Both the position numbers and the translations under genes were made by a program. From NCBI RefSeq assembly GCF_022554085.1, contig NZ_JAKFYR010000004.1, positions 186,001-250,000 of the forward strand: a stretch of 64,000 bases of DNA. Direction: 5' to 3'. Each line of letters starts with the position of its first letter. Within the stretch, counting starts at the first letter, position 1. This DNA comes from Rhodococcus sp. CH91 (GTDB taxonomy: Bacteria > Actinomycetota > Actinomycetes > Mycobacteriales > Mycobacteriaceae). Shown here piece by piece: positions 50,044 to 59,284 of the stretch. The notes beneath the pieces were generated by a model. It had not been told where the DNA came from, did not search any database, and saw only the letters and a list, made by a program, of their open reading frames with translations.

Positions 50044-51309
50044 TCACGCGTGTTCGCGAAACGGAAGCCGGGACACCACTGCGGCAGCCCACCGTCCGAG
50101 GAGGACCGCCGCGACGATCGCCCGTCGCATGATGTTGGCGACTCCCCGGCGGGGTAGCTCGGCGATATGGGGCTCCGCGATCTCCGGAGGGCAGAAACCG
50201 TTGTGCACCATCATTTTCACCACGTACACCGCCGCGAGCTGATGAGCGTCGAGCACACTGTGCCCCATCCTGTGGACGGAGATCAGCACCGCGTCCGGGA
50301 TGAGATCCACGATCTTCTCTGCGATGGGGGGCGGCGTCCGTAGATCGCGATCACCGGAGATCACCGCGGTGGGCCACGAGAATTGCGTTATCTGCGAGGG
50401 AAAGTCGAACGGTTCCGCCACGAAGTCCGGATTACGTGCAGCGGCCTCCACGAACAACTCCTGCGGGTCGAGCAACCCGCCATCGGGCGGCAGCCCGTAT
50501 CCGAGCTCGCGGAACGCGATTCGCGCAACGAGATCGGGTTCGAAGAAGAAGGGTGTCCCCCCATCGTCCGTCACGACCGCGCCCGACTTCGCGAGCTTGT
50601 TCCAGATCCGCCGTAACCGTCCGTTGCTCCGGCCGACGAGCAACTGTCGGAGAACGTCGGCACCCGCATACTCGTATGCGATCTGCACGACCGCGCCGAC
50701 CTCCCTCGACGGCACACCGCGTGCGAGCGCGGTACGCACGGCATCGGCGACCGGTGCCAGCTCACGATCGGTACCGTCGAGGAACAGACCCCGCCGGTAT
50801 GCGCGCGACAACTCGTGATCGTCCCGGACGGACAGCATCGGCGAATCGAGGATCATGCCCGCGACCCGATGCGGATGACGCACCCCGAAGGCCTGCGCGA
50901 GATAGGTCCCGTAGGACGACCCGAAGACGACCACACGCTCGATACCGGCATCGTCGAGAACCGCGACGAGATCGTCGACGACCTTGCCGATCGTGAAGGC
51001 TTCGCTCGGCAGATCGTCACCGTGCTCGTCGCGGCGCGACAATCCGACACCGCGATGCTCCACCATCACGATGTCGAGCCCCTCACGGCTCGTGCGACGC
51101 CGCAGGTCGACATAGGGCAGCACGGAAGCAAGGCCCGGACCGCCCGGCAGGACGAGAACAGGCACTCCCCCGCGTGGCCCGGTCCGGACATAGGTGAGGA
51201 GGAACTGTCCGCCGGTGTCGTCACCGATGGGTCGCCTCACCGCGTGACCGTGACGGCCTGCGGCCCGGCGCGCCACCACCCGGAACCCGGCTGCCAGGAG
51301 CGAAGCCAT
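50044..51309 (-). CDS. Alpha/beta hydrolase, proline-iminopeptidase-like
   Basis: A 421-residue hydrolase. The oxyanion region VLVLPGGPGLASV, HRGVGLS and the nucleophile elbow FGSSYGTYLAQ identify the prolyl aminopeptidase/tripeptidyl-type branch; a late His in RMGHSVLDAHQ completes the triad. A hydrophobic C-terminus (RRAIVAAVLLGRWAAAVVSRLP) may lie on the membrane. The ATG at 51309 has GGAGG only one base upstream, too close to work well; a GTG at 51372 is an alternative. An inverted repeat lies just upstream. Substrate unknown. Confidence 0.83.
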   Translation of the reverse strand: MASLLAAGFRVVARRAAGRHGHAVRRPIGDDTGGQFLLTYVRTGPRGGVPVLVLPGGPGLASVLPYVDLRRRTSREGLDIVMVEHRGVGLSRRDEHGDDLPSEAFTIGKVVDDLVAVLDDAGIERVVVFGSSYGTYLAQAFGVRHPHRVAGMILDSPMLSVRDDHELSRAYRRGLFLDGTDRELAPVADAVRTALARGVPSREVGAVVQIAYEYAGADVLRQLLVGRSNGRLRRIWNKLAKSGAVVTDDGGTPFFFEPDLVARIAFRELGYGLPPDGGLLDPQELFVEAAARNPDFVAEPFDFPSQITQFSWPTAVISGDRDLRTPPPIAEKIVDLIPDAVLISVHRMGHSVLDAHQLAAVYVVKMMVHNGFCPPEIAEPHIAELPRRGVANIMRRAIVAAVLLGRWAAAVVSRLPFREHA

Positions 51310-51321
51310 ACCTCCACTCAA

Positions 51322-51340
51322 CCACGACAGACCGTCGTGG
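51322..51340. promoter_or_regulatory. Inverted repeat upstream of alpha/beta hydrolase
   Basis: CCACGAC-AGACC-GTCGTGG has perfect 7-base arms and a 5-base centre, 12 bases before the hydrolase start. It could be an operator, or a leader hairpin that affects translation. Confidence 0.45.
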
Positions 51341-51445
51341 GAGCAGCTGTGCCGGGAATCGAGACTCGGCACGTCCGACGCGGCGCGGAAGCCGAGCCGA
51401 CCCTCCGGAACATCCGCCTGCGGGTCAAGGAGGGGCGCGACCGAA

Positions 51446-51799
51446 CTACTCGACCACCGAACGAACGATCTCGGCGATGCGTTTCTCGGTGTCGTCGTCG
51501 ACGGTCTCGAGGTACCACGCCGCGGGCATCAGTGCCCCGTCCGCCCCGCCTGCAGGTCGGAAATCGGCCTTCTCGGTGATCGCGAGGTTCACGCGTTCGT
51601 CGTTGCGCAGCGTCAGGAGCGCGGGGGCACCGGCGGACTTCGCGTAGGCGGGCATTCCGTACCAGATCCGCGGCTTCAGGGTGGGCGCCGCAGCCATGAT
51701 GATGTCGTGCACACGCTGCATGATCGCCCGCCGCGGCTCGTCCGTCTTCGAAATCTTGTCGAGCACCTGCGCCAGGTTCTTCTCGTCCTTCGACGGCAT
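51446..51799 (-). CDS. DUF1801/YdhG-like protein
   Basis: A 117-residue protein of the DUF1801/YdhG-like fold. The core reads MQRVHDIIMAAAPTLKPRIWYGMPAYAKSAGAPALLTLRNDERVNLAITEKADF. It is soluble and single domain. GAAAGGA lies 7 bases before the ATG. Members are linked to iron chaperone or general metabolic roles on weak evidence. It stands alone between the hydrolase and ychF genes, with 285 or so bases on the upstream side. Confidence 0.82.
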   Translation of the reverse strand: MPSKDEKNLAQVLDKISKTDEPRRAIMQRVHDIIMAAAPTLKPRIWYGMPAYAKSAGAPALLTLRNDERVNLAITEKADFRPAGGADGALMPAAWYLETVDDDTEKRIAEIVRSVVE

Positions 51800-52088
51800 G
51801 TCATGTCCTTTCCTCGGCCGATGCCGGGCATCAGCGGAATGAAGTGGCGTATCGAAACGCCGCACTCCATCGGGACATGTCCTGACTGCTCAGGCCTCTC
51901 CGCAATGATTCACGTGGTCGTCACGTGGAAGCGCAGTCGGTGGCGTGTACCACCGCAATCAGGATACCTGTCGCACAGGCGGATACCGCCGAAACCGCAG
52001 ATTCCCGCCACACGGAGCCGACCCGAACGATTCCGGAAACGCTCGGTGCACGGGTCCCGAATGACACGCAGGTCCGAGGGATCGGTCA
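51800..52088. other. Intergenic region between DUF1801 gene and ychF
   Basis: About 289 bases without a supported gene. A short inverted repeat CCTGA-CTGC-TCAGG lies near 51880-51893. Short open frames on the plus strand have no coding character. It contains the promoter of the DUF1801 gene and the 3' region of ychF. Confidence 0.5.
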
Positions 52089-53168
52089 CTACACGTTGAA
52101 GCGGAACTCCACCACGTCGCCGTCGGCCATGACGTAGTCCTTGCCCTCCATGCGGACCTTGCCCCGGGCCTTCGCCTCGGCCATGGAACCGGCCGCGTCG
52201 AGATCCTCGAACGACACGATCTCGGCCTTGATGAAGCCGCGCTCGAAGTCGGTGTGGATCACGCCGGCCGCCTTGGGTGCGGTGTCGCCCTTGCGGATCG
52301 TCCACGCGCGGGATTCCTTCGGACCTGCCGTGAGGTAGGTCTGCAGGCCGAGGGTGTGGAAGCCGGCGCGCGCGAGCTGCTCGAGACCGGCTTCGGTCTG
52401 GCCGATGGATTCGAGCAGTTCCATCGCCTCGTCCTTGTCGAGTTCGAGAAGCTCCGATTCGACCTTGGCATCGAGGAAGACGGCGTCCGCAGGAGCGACG
52501 GCCTGACGCAGTTCCTCCTTGCGCTCCTCGTTCGTCAGAACCGCCTCGTCGGAGTTGAACACGTAGAGGAACGGCTTGGCGGTGAGCAGGTGCAGGTCGC
52601 GCAACAGTTCACCCTTGACCTCGGCCTGGGCGGAGAAGATGGTGCGGCCGTCCTCGAGGATCGCCTGCGCCTTCTTGGTCTCTTCGAGCTGCGCGACGAG
52701 CTCCTTGTTCTTCCGGGACTCCTTCTCGAGTCGCGGCAGGGCCCGCTCGATGGTCTCCAGGTCGGCGAGAATCAGCTCGGTCGCGATGACCTCGATGTCG
52801 GCCATCGGATCGACCTTGCCCTCGACGTGGACGACGTCCGGGTCGTCGAACACGCGCACGACCTGGCAGATGGCGTCGGCCTCGCGGATGTTGGCGAGGA
52901 ACTTGTTGCCCATGCCCTCCCCGGCGGACGCGCCCTTCACGATGCCGGCGATGTCGACGAAGGAGACGGTCGCCGGGAGGATGCGCTCGGAACCGAAGAT
53001 CTCGGCGAGCCGGTTCAGCCGCGGATCGGGCAGTTCGACGACACCGACGTTGGGCTCGATGGTGGCGAACGGATAGTTCGCGGCCAGCACATCGTTCTTG
53101 GTCAGCGCATTGAACAGCGTCGACTTGCCGACGTTGGGAAGACCGACGATTCCGAGGGTAAGGCTCAC
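52089..53168 (-). CDS. ychF: Redox-regulated ATPase YchF (Obg family)
   Basis: A 359-residue P-loop protein. The G1 motif [15 protein letters not shown] is at residues 8-22, [20 protein letters not shown] is the switch/G3 region, and YVFNSDEAV holds the altered G4 (NxxE) that makes YchF prefer ATP. The C-terminal TGS domain ends [14 protein letters not shown]. The start is GTG. No ribosome site is seen, but TAGACT lies about 9 bases upstream, so a near-leaderless mRNA is possible. YchF binds ribosomes and regulates oxidative stress responses. In mycobacteria (Rv1112) it lies near ispH as here. Confidence 0.95.
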   Translation of the reverse strand: MSLTLGIVGLPNVGKSTLFNALTKNDVLAANYPFATIEPNVGVVELPDPRLNRLAEIFGSERILPATVSFVDIAGIVKGASAGEGMGNKFLANIREADAICQVVRVFDDPDVVHVEGKVDPMADIEVIATELILADLETIERALPRLEKESRKNKELVAQLEETKKAQAILEDGRTIFSAQAEVKGELLRDLHLLTAKPFLYVFNSDEAVLTNEERKEELRQAVAPADAVFLDAKVESELLELDKDEAMELLESIGQTEAGLEQLARAGFHTLGLQTYLTAGPKESRAWTIRKGDTAPKAAGVIHTDFERGFIKAEIVSFEDLDAAGSMAEAKARGKVRMEGKDYVMADGDVVEFRFNV

Positions 53169-53204
53169 GGAATCGGTAGTCTACGCGGCCACTGCGGGCT
53201 CACT

Positions 53205-53678
53205 TCATCCGCACGCCACGCGCACCAGTTGGGCGATGCGCGCAGCCTGATCCTCGTCCGGCACGGTCGACCCGTTGGCCGCCACTTCCGCCACCTTCGC
53301 GTTCACTTCCCGATCGCTCGCGTCCCCGTCGATCAACGGGCACGTCTCGCTGACGATGGCCTCGATCGACTGCGTTTCCCGGTCGGCCGACAGCGAGGGG
53401 AAGCCGGCACGGAAGGCAGCGACGAAGACGTCGATCTTCGCCTCGTCGAAGATGTCGCCGGCCCGATCGGCGGCGCTCGAGGCGATGCTCTGCACGGACG
53501 AGGCCGCGCCCTCCGCCTGGTCCTGGACGCTCGTGACGGCGACGTCCGCCGACGACCGCACATCCTCCTCGCTCGGGGTGTCCTCGGCGCTGCACGCGGC
53601 GAGGACGACGGCGGCCGCGATCGCCGTCGCAGCCGAGAGAAGACGCACACGTCCGGTCGCACTCGTTCGATTCGTCAC
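53205..53678 (-). CDS. Hypothetical lipoprotein
   Basis: A 157-residue precursor with a lipoprotein signal (VRLLSAATAIAAAVVLAAC, lipobox VLAAC near Cys29). The mature part has a Ser/Ala-rich helical segment (SVQDQAEGAASSVQSIASSAADRAGDIFDEAKIDVFVAAFRAGFP) and a small domain with two cysteines (SETCPLIDG, VRVACG). No known family. The GTG at 53678 is chosen as the last start before the signal; CATTCT lies 6 bases upstream, allowing leaderless expression. It is divergent from the AI-2E permease with about 117 bases between. Confidence 0.75.
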   Translation of the reverse strand: MTNRTSATGRVRLLSAATAIAAAVVLAACSAEDTPSEEDVRSSADVAVTSVQDQAEGAASSVQSIASSAADRAGDIFDEAKIDVFVAAFRAGFPSLSADRETQSIEAIVSETCPLIDGDASDREVNAKVAEVAANGSTVPDEDQAARIAQLVRVACG

Positions 53679-53779
53679 GTTTCGAGAATGCCACGAAAGG
53701 GGACTCTTCACCGCCGTACCCGCGTGTCGTCGGGACCACGCACGGCGCTCGGTCACCGTAGATTGACGACTATCGATCG

Positions 53780-53795
53780 GTATCGAGCTCGATAC
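53780..53795. promoter_or_regulatory. 16-base perfect palindrome before AI-2E transporter gene
   Basis: GTATCGAGCTCGATAC ends directly at the ATG (53796). TTGACG (53763-53768) lies upstream. Because the palindrome touches the start codon, a bound dimer would block initiation; if the real start is the TTG at 53814, it sits in the leader. Confidence 0.5.
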
Positions 53796-55040
53796 ATGTC
53801 GGAAGGACCGTCGTTGACCGAATCGAAGACCGCGCCCGGTGGCGGCAGCGGCGACAAGCCGGGGAGACCCGACCGGGCGAAGCTGCTGGGTGCCGGCGGG
53901 ATATGGCTCGCCAAGTGGTCGGCCTGCCTCGTCGTCATCGCTGCCGGTGCCGTGGTGCTCGGCTGGATCATCGCGAAGATGTGGGTGATCGTCCTCCCGG
54001 TCGCCCTCGCCATCGTGGTCTCGACCATCCTGTGGCCACCGACCCGGGGCATGACCAAGCGCGGGGTACCACCGGCAGCCGCTGCCGGACTCACCCTGGT
54101 CATGTTCTTCGCCGTCGTCGGTGGCATCATCGCCGGAATCGTGCCGTCGGTGATCGATCAGGTACCAGATCTGGCCAACAAGGCGACCCAGGGCATCAAC
54201 ACCGTGCAGGAATGGGTGAAGGGGCCGCCGATCAATCTGCGCGACGAGCAACTCGACAACGCGGTCAACGCTGTCGTCGAACGGGTGCAGGGTAGTGCCG
54301 CGACCATCGCCGGTGGTGTCTTCACCGGAGTGAGCACAGCGGGTTCACTGCTCGTGACGCTCGGTCTGGTGCTCGTGCTGACGTTCTTCTTCATCAAGGA
54401 CGGTCCGCGATTCCTCCCGTGGCTGCACCGTGTCAGTGGTGGCCGCGCCGGACGTCACCTCGAAGCGGTGCTCGGCCGCATGTGGGACACGCTGGGCGGG
54501 TTCATCCGTACTCAGGCCCTGGTGAGTTTCATCGACGCCCTCTTCATCGGTATCGGCCTGCTGATCCTCGGAGTCCCGCTCGCACCCGTGCTGGCGATCC
54601 TCACCTTCATCGGCGGGTTCATTCCCATCGTCGGTGCGTTCGTCGCAGGTGCGCTGGCCGTCCTGGTGGCGTTGGTCGCCAACGGCTTCACGACCGCGCT
54701 CATCGTCCTGGTCCTCATCATCGCGGTTCAGCAGATCGAGGGGAACGTGCTGCAGCCCGTGCTGCAGTCGCGTTCGATGAATCTGCACGCGGCCGTGGTG
54801 CTGCTCGCCGTCACCGCGGGAGCGTCGTTGTTCGGCATCGTCGGCGCGTTCCTGGCCGTGCCCGTCGCAGCAGTGGCTGCGGTCGCCATCCGTTACATCG
54901 GTGAGCAGATCGACGAGCGCGCCAGCGAAGGCCAGGAGGAGACGAAGGCGCTCCCGGCCCCGGGCGACACCTCGGTCCCCGACCCGAAGACCTCCTCACC
55001 GCAGCCCTCCTCGCCGGAGGCTTCTCCCCCGGAAGAGTGA
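53796..55040 (+). CDS. AI-2E family transporter (UPF0118 membrane protein)
   Basis: A 414-residue membrane protein of the AI-2E/PerM/UPF0118 family. The first helices (WSACLVVIAAGAVVLGWIIAKMWVIVLPVALAIVVSTILWPPTRGM) and the late core ILTFIGGFIPIVGAFVAGALAVLVALVANG, EGNVLQPVLQSRSMNLHAAVVLLAVTAGASLFGIVGAFLAVP are diagnostic. The C-tail is Pro/Ser/Glu-rich. The ATG at 53796 lacks a ribosome site, while a TTG at 53814 has GGAAGG 7 bases before it and may be the true start. Members carry varied substrates, or Na+/H+ in some cases; the AI-2 link is by name only. It converges on sbcC with 7 bases between. Confidence 0.88.
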   Translation: MSEGPSLTESKTAPGGGSGDKPGRPDRAKLLGAGGIWLAKWSACLVVIAAGAVVLGWIIAKMWVIVLPVALAIVVSTILWPPTRGMTKRGVPPAAAAGLTLVMFFAVVGGIIAGIVPSVIDQVPDLANKATQGINTVQEWVKGPPINLRDEQLDNAVNAVVERVQGSAATIAGGVFTGVSTAGSLLVTLGLVLVLTFFFIKDGPRFLPWLHRVSGGRAGRHLEAVLGRMWDTLGGFIRTQALVSFIDALFIGIGLLILGVPLAPVLAILTFIGGFIPIVGAFVAGALAVLVALVANGFTTALIVLVLIIAVQQIEGNVLQPVLQSRSMNLHAAVVLLAVTAGASLFGIVGAFLAVPVAAVAAVAIRYIGEQIDERASEGQEETKALPAPGDTSVPDPKTSSPQPSSPEASPPEE

Positions 55041-55047
55041 GGGCAGC

Positions 55048-58026
55048 TCAGCTCGCCATGCGAACGGTGGATCCCGAGCGGCCACGGATCACGTGCAGCC
55101 TGCTCGGAATCCGCTGTCGCATCTCGTCGACGTGACTGACCACGCCCACCACGCGACCGCCCGCCCGCAGTTCGTCGAGCACACCCATCACGGCTTCGAG
55201 TGAGTCGGCGTCGAGCGTGCCGAAGCCCTCGTCGATGAACATCGTGTCGAGCACGAGCCCCCCGGCTTCGGCGGCGACGACGTCGGCGAGGCCCAGGGCG
55301 AGGGCGAGGGACGCCTGAAAGGACTCCCCTCCCGAGAGGGTCTTGGTGGAGCGCACGACCCCGGTGTACTCGTCGTGGATGTCGAGTCCGAGACCACCGC
55401 GGCGTCCCCTGCTCTCCGCAGCGTCGGAGTGCACGAATTCGTATCGCCCGCCGGACATTCTGCGGAGCCGCACCGACGCCGCGTCGGCGACCTCCTCGAG
55501 TCGCGCGGCGAGCACGTACGAGCGCAGCGACATCTTCTTGGCGTTCGAGCCCATGCCGGCCACGACGTCGGCGAGCGCGGACAGTTCGGCGTGTTCGTCG
55601 AGCAGCGGAGCAAGTTCGGCGCAGGCCTCCTCGAGGCGCTTCGTATAGGCCTCGATATCGAGATGGCGGCGTTCGGCCTCGGTGGCCGCGCTCAGGGCCG
55701 TCTCGACTGCGGCGGCACTCTCCTCCACCACGGCACGGGCCGCCGCCTCGTCGGCGACCTCGTTCCCGGTGAGGGCGGCGACCGCGGGGTCCTCGAGGGT
55801 GGAGGTCGCTACCGCTCGCCGGTCGTCGGCCTCGCGCAGGACACGGTCGATCTCGGCGAGCCGCTCGGGTGACCGGACAGCGGCACGAGCACTGTCGAGG
55901 TCGGTGAAGCCGGCCTCGACGGCCGCGGACCGGGCGTCGGCGGCACGTTCCTCGGCGACCGTCCGGGCGTTCAGGGCAGCCGAACGGGCGTCGAGCAGTG
56001 CGGTCCCGGCGGCGGACAGGGCAGCGACCTGCGCGCGTCGCGGCGCGAGCCTGTCGAGGTCGCCGACGGCGTCGACGATGCGATTGCGGATCTCGGTGAT
56101 CTCCGCCGCACGTACCGCGTCCTCGCGTGCGAGTTCGGTCAGTTCGGCGTCGAGTCGCTTCTCCTGCTCCTCGAAGACCGTGTCGAGCTTGCGGAGATCT
56201 TCGACCACTGCACGGAGCCGGTCGAGACGTCCGGCGGTCGCGGCGGCCCGGTCGTGGATGCGAACAGCCTCGGCGTGGGCCACAGCGAGGTCGTCCGCCT
56301 CCGCTCCCCCGCACCGCTGCCGGAGAACGGCGACGGTACCGGAGAGATCGGTGACGGCCTCGCGGGCCTGCGCCAGTGCAGCGGCGGCGCGTTCCTCGAC
56401 GAGGCGAGCACGTTCTTCGTCGGCCTCGGTCGCGGTGCCGGGGGCCGGGCGGGCGGGGGCAGGGTGTTCGGTGGCTCCGCACACCACGCAGGGATCCCCG
56501 TCGACGAGCCGCGCCGCGAGTTCGGCCGCCATTCCGTCGATGCGCCTCTGCCGGACATCGAGATGGGCTTCGCGCGCATCGTTGAACTCGGAATGCAGCT
56601 GCACGACGCGACCTTCGAGACGATCGAGTTCGGTTCGGTGAGAAGCAAGCTCGTTAGCGGCATCGAGCGCGTCGGCGGCCCGGTCGCGAGCCTCCGACAG
56701 GCCGGGCAGCGTCGCTGCCGCTCGCTCGGCCTCGGCGACCGCAGCGACGGCGGCGGCCGAGCGCTCGGGGAGCGCTGCGCGGTCGTCGATCACCTGCTGC
56801 CGCTCGTCGGTGAGAGCGCGCCGGCGAGCGGCGAGGCGGTCGCGGTCGGCCTCGAGTTCGGCCAGTCGCCGACGACGGTCGAGCAGGACGTCGAGACGCG
56901 CTGCCTCCGAAGACCATTCCTCGCATCGCGGACGGATGATGTCGCGGTCGGATCCGGCGGGCGTCGGCCCGATCCCGGCGAGCAGTGCGCGGCCTTCGTC
57001 GTCGCCTTCGAGCGGCGCCGTGGCCGCTGCTGCCCGGGCGGCCGCGGTGTCGGCATCCTGCGCGAGGCGGTTCGCCTCCCGGTCGAGCACGGCCACGCCG
57101 ACCGCACGATGCGCGGCGTCGCGTTCGGCCCTCATGACGGCGCGGCGGGCCTGCGTCTGCTCGAGCTCGGCGAGGACGTCCAGAGCATCGCGACGGCGGC
57201 GGAGCCGGTCGGCGAGAGCCGTGGTCTCGTCGAGCTTGCGCCGAGTGGCCTCGTCCACCCTGCGGGCACGCCCGAGGGCCGCCGCAGCGGCCTCGCGGTT
57301 CTCCGCGGCATCGGCGAGCAGCCGATGTGCCCACTCGACGGGGTCGGCGTCGGCACCGGCCTCGATACCTGCGGACGCTGCCACCTTCGCCGCGAGCACC
57401 TCGACCTTCTTCTGCTGCTCGGCAAGGAGTTTCGTGCCCGCCCCGCGGCGGTCGCGGAACCACTGCTCGACGTCACCGAAGCGGGTGGTGTCGAACAGTC
57501 GCTCGAGCAACCTGCCCCGTTCTTCGCTACCGGCGCGCAGGAATCGGGCGAAATCACCCTGCGGAAGAAGGACCACCTGGAAGAACTGTTCGGCACTCAT
57601 CCCGAGCAGCGACTTGACGACGTCGCCGATGTCGGGGATGCGTGACAGGTTCTCCCCCGACCCGTCGAGCCAGATCAGATTCGCCTTCGCCTGCTGTTTG
57701 ACGGTGCCCGTGCCGCGCAGCTTCGGACGCTCGAATTCGGGGCTGCGCTCGATGCGCAGGCGACGACCGGCGATGGTCGCCTCGAGCCGGACCCTCGGCA
57801 CCGCACCGGCGGGCGCGTGGTCGGACAACAACCGGCGACCGTCGGCGCGCGCGCCGGGCACGGTGCCGTAGAGCGCGAATGCCACGGCGTCGAGGATCGA
57901 GGTCTTGCCCGCACCCGTCTGCCCGTGCAGCAGGAACAGTCCGTCGGCTCCGAGTTCGTCGAAGTCGATCTCGACCGTGTCGGCGAACGGCCCGAAAGCA
58001 ATGATCTCGAGGGAATGCAGTCTCAT
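55048..58026 (-). CDS. sbcC: Exonuclease subunit SbcC (SMC-like ATPase)
   Basis: A 992-residue SMC-like ATPase. The start MRLHSLEIIAFGPFADTVEIDFDELGADGLFLLHGQTGAGKTSILDAVAFALYG holds Walker A near residue 40. Long coiled coils flank the zinc hook DPCVVCGATEHP near residue 500. The signature KTLSGGESFQASLALALGLADVV and Walker B GGLVLDTMFIDEGFGTLD are near the end. With SbcD it opens DNA hairpins and trims protein-blocked ends. The ATG overlaps the sbcD stop by 4 bases (ATGA). Length is normal. Confidence 0.95.
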   Translation of the reverse strand: MRLHSLEIIAFGPFADTVEIDFDELGADGLFLLHGQTGAGKTSILDAVAFALYGTVPGARADGRRLLSDHAPAGAVPRVRLEATIAGRRLRIERSPEFERPKLRGTGTVKQQAKANLIWLDGSGENLSRIPDIGDVVKSLLGMSAEQFFQVVLLPQGDFARFLRAGSEERGRLLERLFDTTRFGDVEQWFRDRRGAGTKLLAEQQKKVEVLAAKVAASAGIEAGADADPVEWAHRLLADAAENREAAAAALGRARRVDEATRRKLDETTALADRLRRRRDALDVLAELEQTQARRAVMRAERDAAHRAVGVAVLDREANRLAQDADTAAARAAAATAPLEGDDEGRALLAGIGPTPAGSDRDIIRPRCEEWSSEAARLDVLLDRRRRLAELEADRDRLAARRRALTDERQQVIDDRAALPERSAAAVAAVAEAERAAATLPGLSEARDRAADALDAANELASHRTELDRLEGRVVQLHSEFNDAREAHLDVRQRRIDGMAAELAARLVDGDPCVVCGATEHPAPARPAPGTATEADEERARLVEERAAAALAQAREAVTDLSGTVAVLRQRCGGAEADDLAVAHAEAVRIHDRAAATAGRLDRLRAVVEDLRKLDTVFEEQEKRLDAELTELAREDAVRAAEITEIRNRIVDAVGDLDRLAPRRAQVAALSAAGTALLDARSAALNARTVAEERAADARSAAVEAGFTDLDSARAAVRSPERLAEIDRVLREADDRRAVATSTLEDPAVAALTGNEVADEAAARAVVEESAAAVETALSAATEAERRHLDIEAYTKRLEEACAELAPLLDEHAELSALADVVAGMGSNAKKMSLRSYVLAARLEEVADAASVRLRRMSGGRYEFVHSDAAESRGRRGGLGLDIHDEYTGVVRSTKTLSGGESFQASLALALGLADVVAAEAGGLVLDTMFIDEGFGTLDADSLEAVMGVLDELRAGGRVVGVVSHVDEMRQRIPSRLHVIRGRSGSTVRMAS

Positions 58027-59207
58027 GCCGGCACATCCGATCGCCACGGCAGGTCGGTCTCCGTCACCTCACCGATCCCGCGCCGGCGGTCGACTTCCCG
58101 CAGGGCTTCGTCGACCCAGCCGACCTCACGCTCCGACGGTTCGGAGCGCACGTCGGCGAGGAACGCAGATGCGATGTCGCGGTCGCTGCGCCCGCGCACC
58201 TTGTCGCGGTAGCTGCCCTCCGTGCTCCCGGCCGGGCGCTGCCATTCGACGTGCACGGCGAAGGCGAAACGTTCCTGCAGCCGGCGCATGGCTTCGAGCG
58301 GACGGACCGCGTCGGTCAGGATCGCGGAGACGTAGTGATCCTCGACCGCGGCGTGTGCGGGATCGGCCAGCAGGTCGTCGAGATCGCCTTCGAGCCGGGT
58401 GAGTTCGCGGACCACCGGTAGGTCGACACGCTCGATCTCCGCAACGCCGGACTCATCGAGATCGACCACGAACACCGCCTTGCGATGCGTGCGCTCACCG
58501 AAGGAATAGGGCAACGGCGAACCCGAATAGCGGACCGTCTCGCTCACCGTCTGCGGTGAGTGCAGATGCCCCAGCGCGACGTAGTGCGCACCCTCGAAGG
58601 ACGTCGCGGCGACCGTCTCGACACCTCCGACCGAGATGGATCGTTCGGAGTCGCTGGCCTGGCCTCCGACGACGAAGGCGTGCGCGAGGACGACGGTGCG
58701 GGCGCCGCGGCCCGCGGCATCGGCCCGCACCCTCTCCATGGCGGCGTCGAGGATCTGCTGGTGCGAGCGCGCCTCGGGCACACCGAGCGCGGCCCGGGTG
58801 ATCTCCGGTTCGAGGTACGGGATGCCGTAGAAGCAGACCTCGCCGTGCTCGTCGTGCAGGACGACAGGAGTGTCGATCTGCGACACGCGGGTGATCAGAT
58901 GCAGACCGCCGTGCGCCGCGAAGGCTGCACCGGCACCGAGCCGGACCGGGGAATCGTGATTACCCGAGGTGGCCACGATGACCGCTCCGGCCTCGCGGAT
59001 GGCCTCGAGCCCGGCGTTGCAGACGGCCACGGCATCGGAACTCGGGATGGACCGGTCGTACACGTCGCCCGGCACCACCACCACGTCGATCCCGCGTTCG
59101 GCCACCAGGTCCGCGATCGCGCGAAGGGCACGCGCCTGGTCGGCGAGCAGGTCGACCCCGTGGAAAGTGCGGCCGATATGCCAATCGGAGGTGTGCAGGA
59201 TCCGCAT
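58023..59207 (-). CDS. sbcD: Exonuclease subunit SbcD (Mre11-like nuclease)
   Basis: A 394-residue metallo-phosphoesterase. The metal motifs are DWHIG near residue 8, VVVPGDVYDRS near 50, SGNHDSPVRL near 85 and ALGHLHSP, as in Mre11/SbcD. It is the nuclease partner of SbcC. The ATG at 59207 gives MRILHTSDWHIG, the family's normal start. TACCGT lies about 7 bases upstream, so expression may be leaderless. sbcD is first and sbcC second in the operon; rmuC is divergent with 77 bases between. Confidence 0.95.
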   Translation of the reverse strand: MRILHTSDWHIGRTFHGVDLLADQARALRAIADLVAERGIDVVVVPGDVYDRSIPSSDAVAVCNAGLEAIREAGAVIVATSGNHDSPVRLGAGAAFAAHGGLHLITRVSQIDTPVVLHDEHGEVCFYGIPYLEPEITRAALGVPEARSHQQILDAAMERVRADAAGRGARTVVLAHAFVVGGQASDSERSISVGGVETVAATSFEGAHYVALGHLHSPQTVSETVRYSGSPLPYSFGERTHRKAVFVVDLDESGVAEIERVDLPVVRELTRLEGDLDDLLADPAHAAVEDHYVSAILTDAVRPLEAMRRLQERFAFAVHVEWQRPAGSTEGSYRDKVRGRSDRDIASAFLADVRSEPSEREVGWVDEALREVDRRRGIGEVTETDLPWRSDVPA

Positions 59208-59284
59208 GGGACAGACGGTAGAGGAACAGGCCGACATCTCCGGATGCCGGGTGAATGTCGGATCGATGGGGCACGATCGGCCCC

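Noticed and set aside
49646-51309. Defence island or toxin-antitoxin in the 46-51 kb accessory stretch
   Set aside because: The small genes there are membrane proteins or charged peptides without toxin, nuclease or antitoxin motifs, and no pairing by overlap is seen.
51800-52088. Small plus-strand Cys-containing open frame near 51840-52099
   Set aside because: No ribosome site or family resemblance; likely chance frame.
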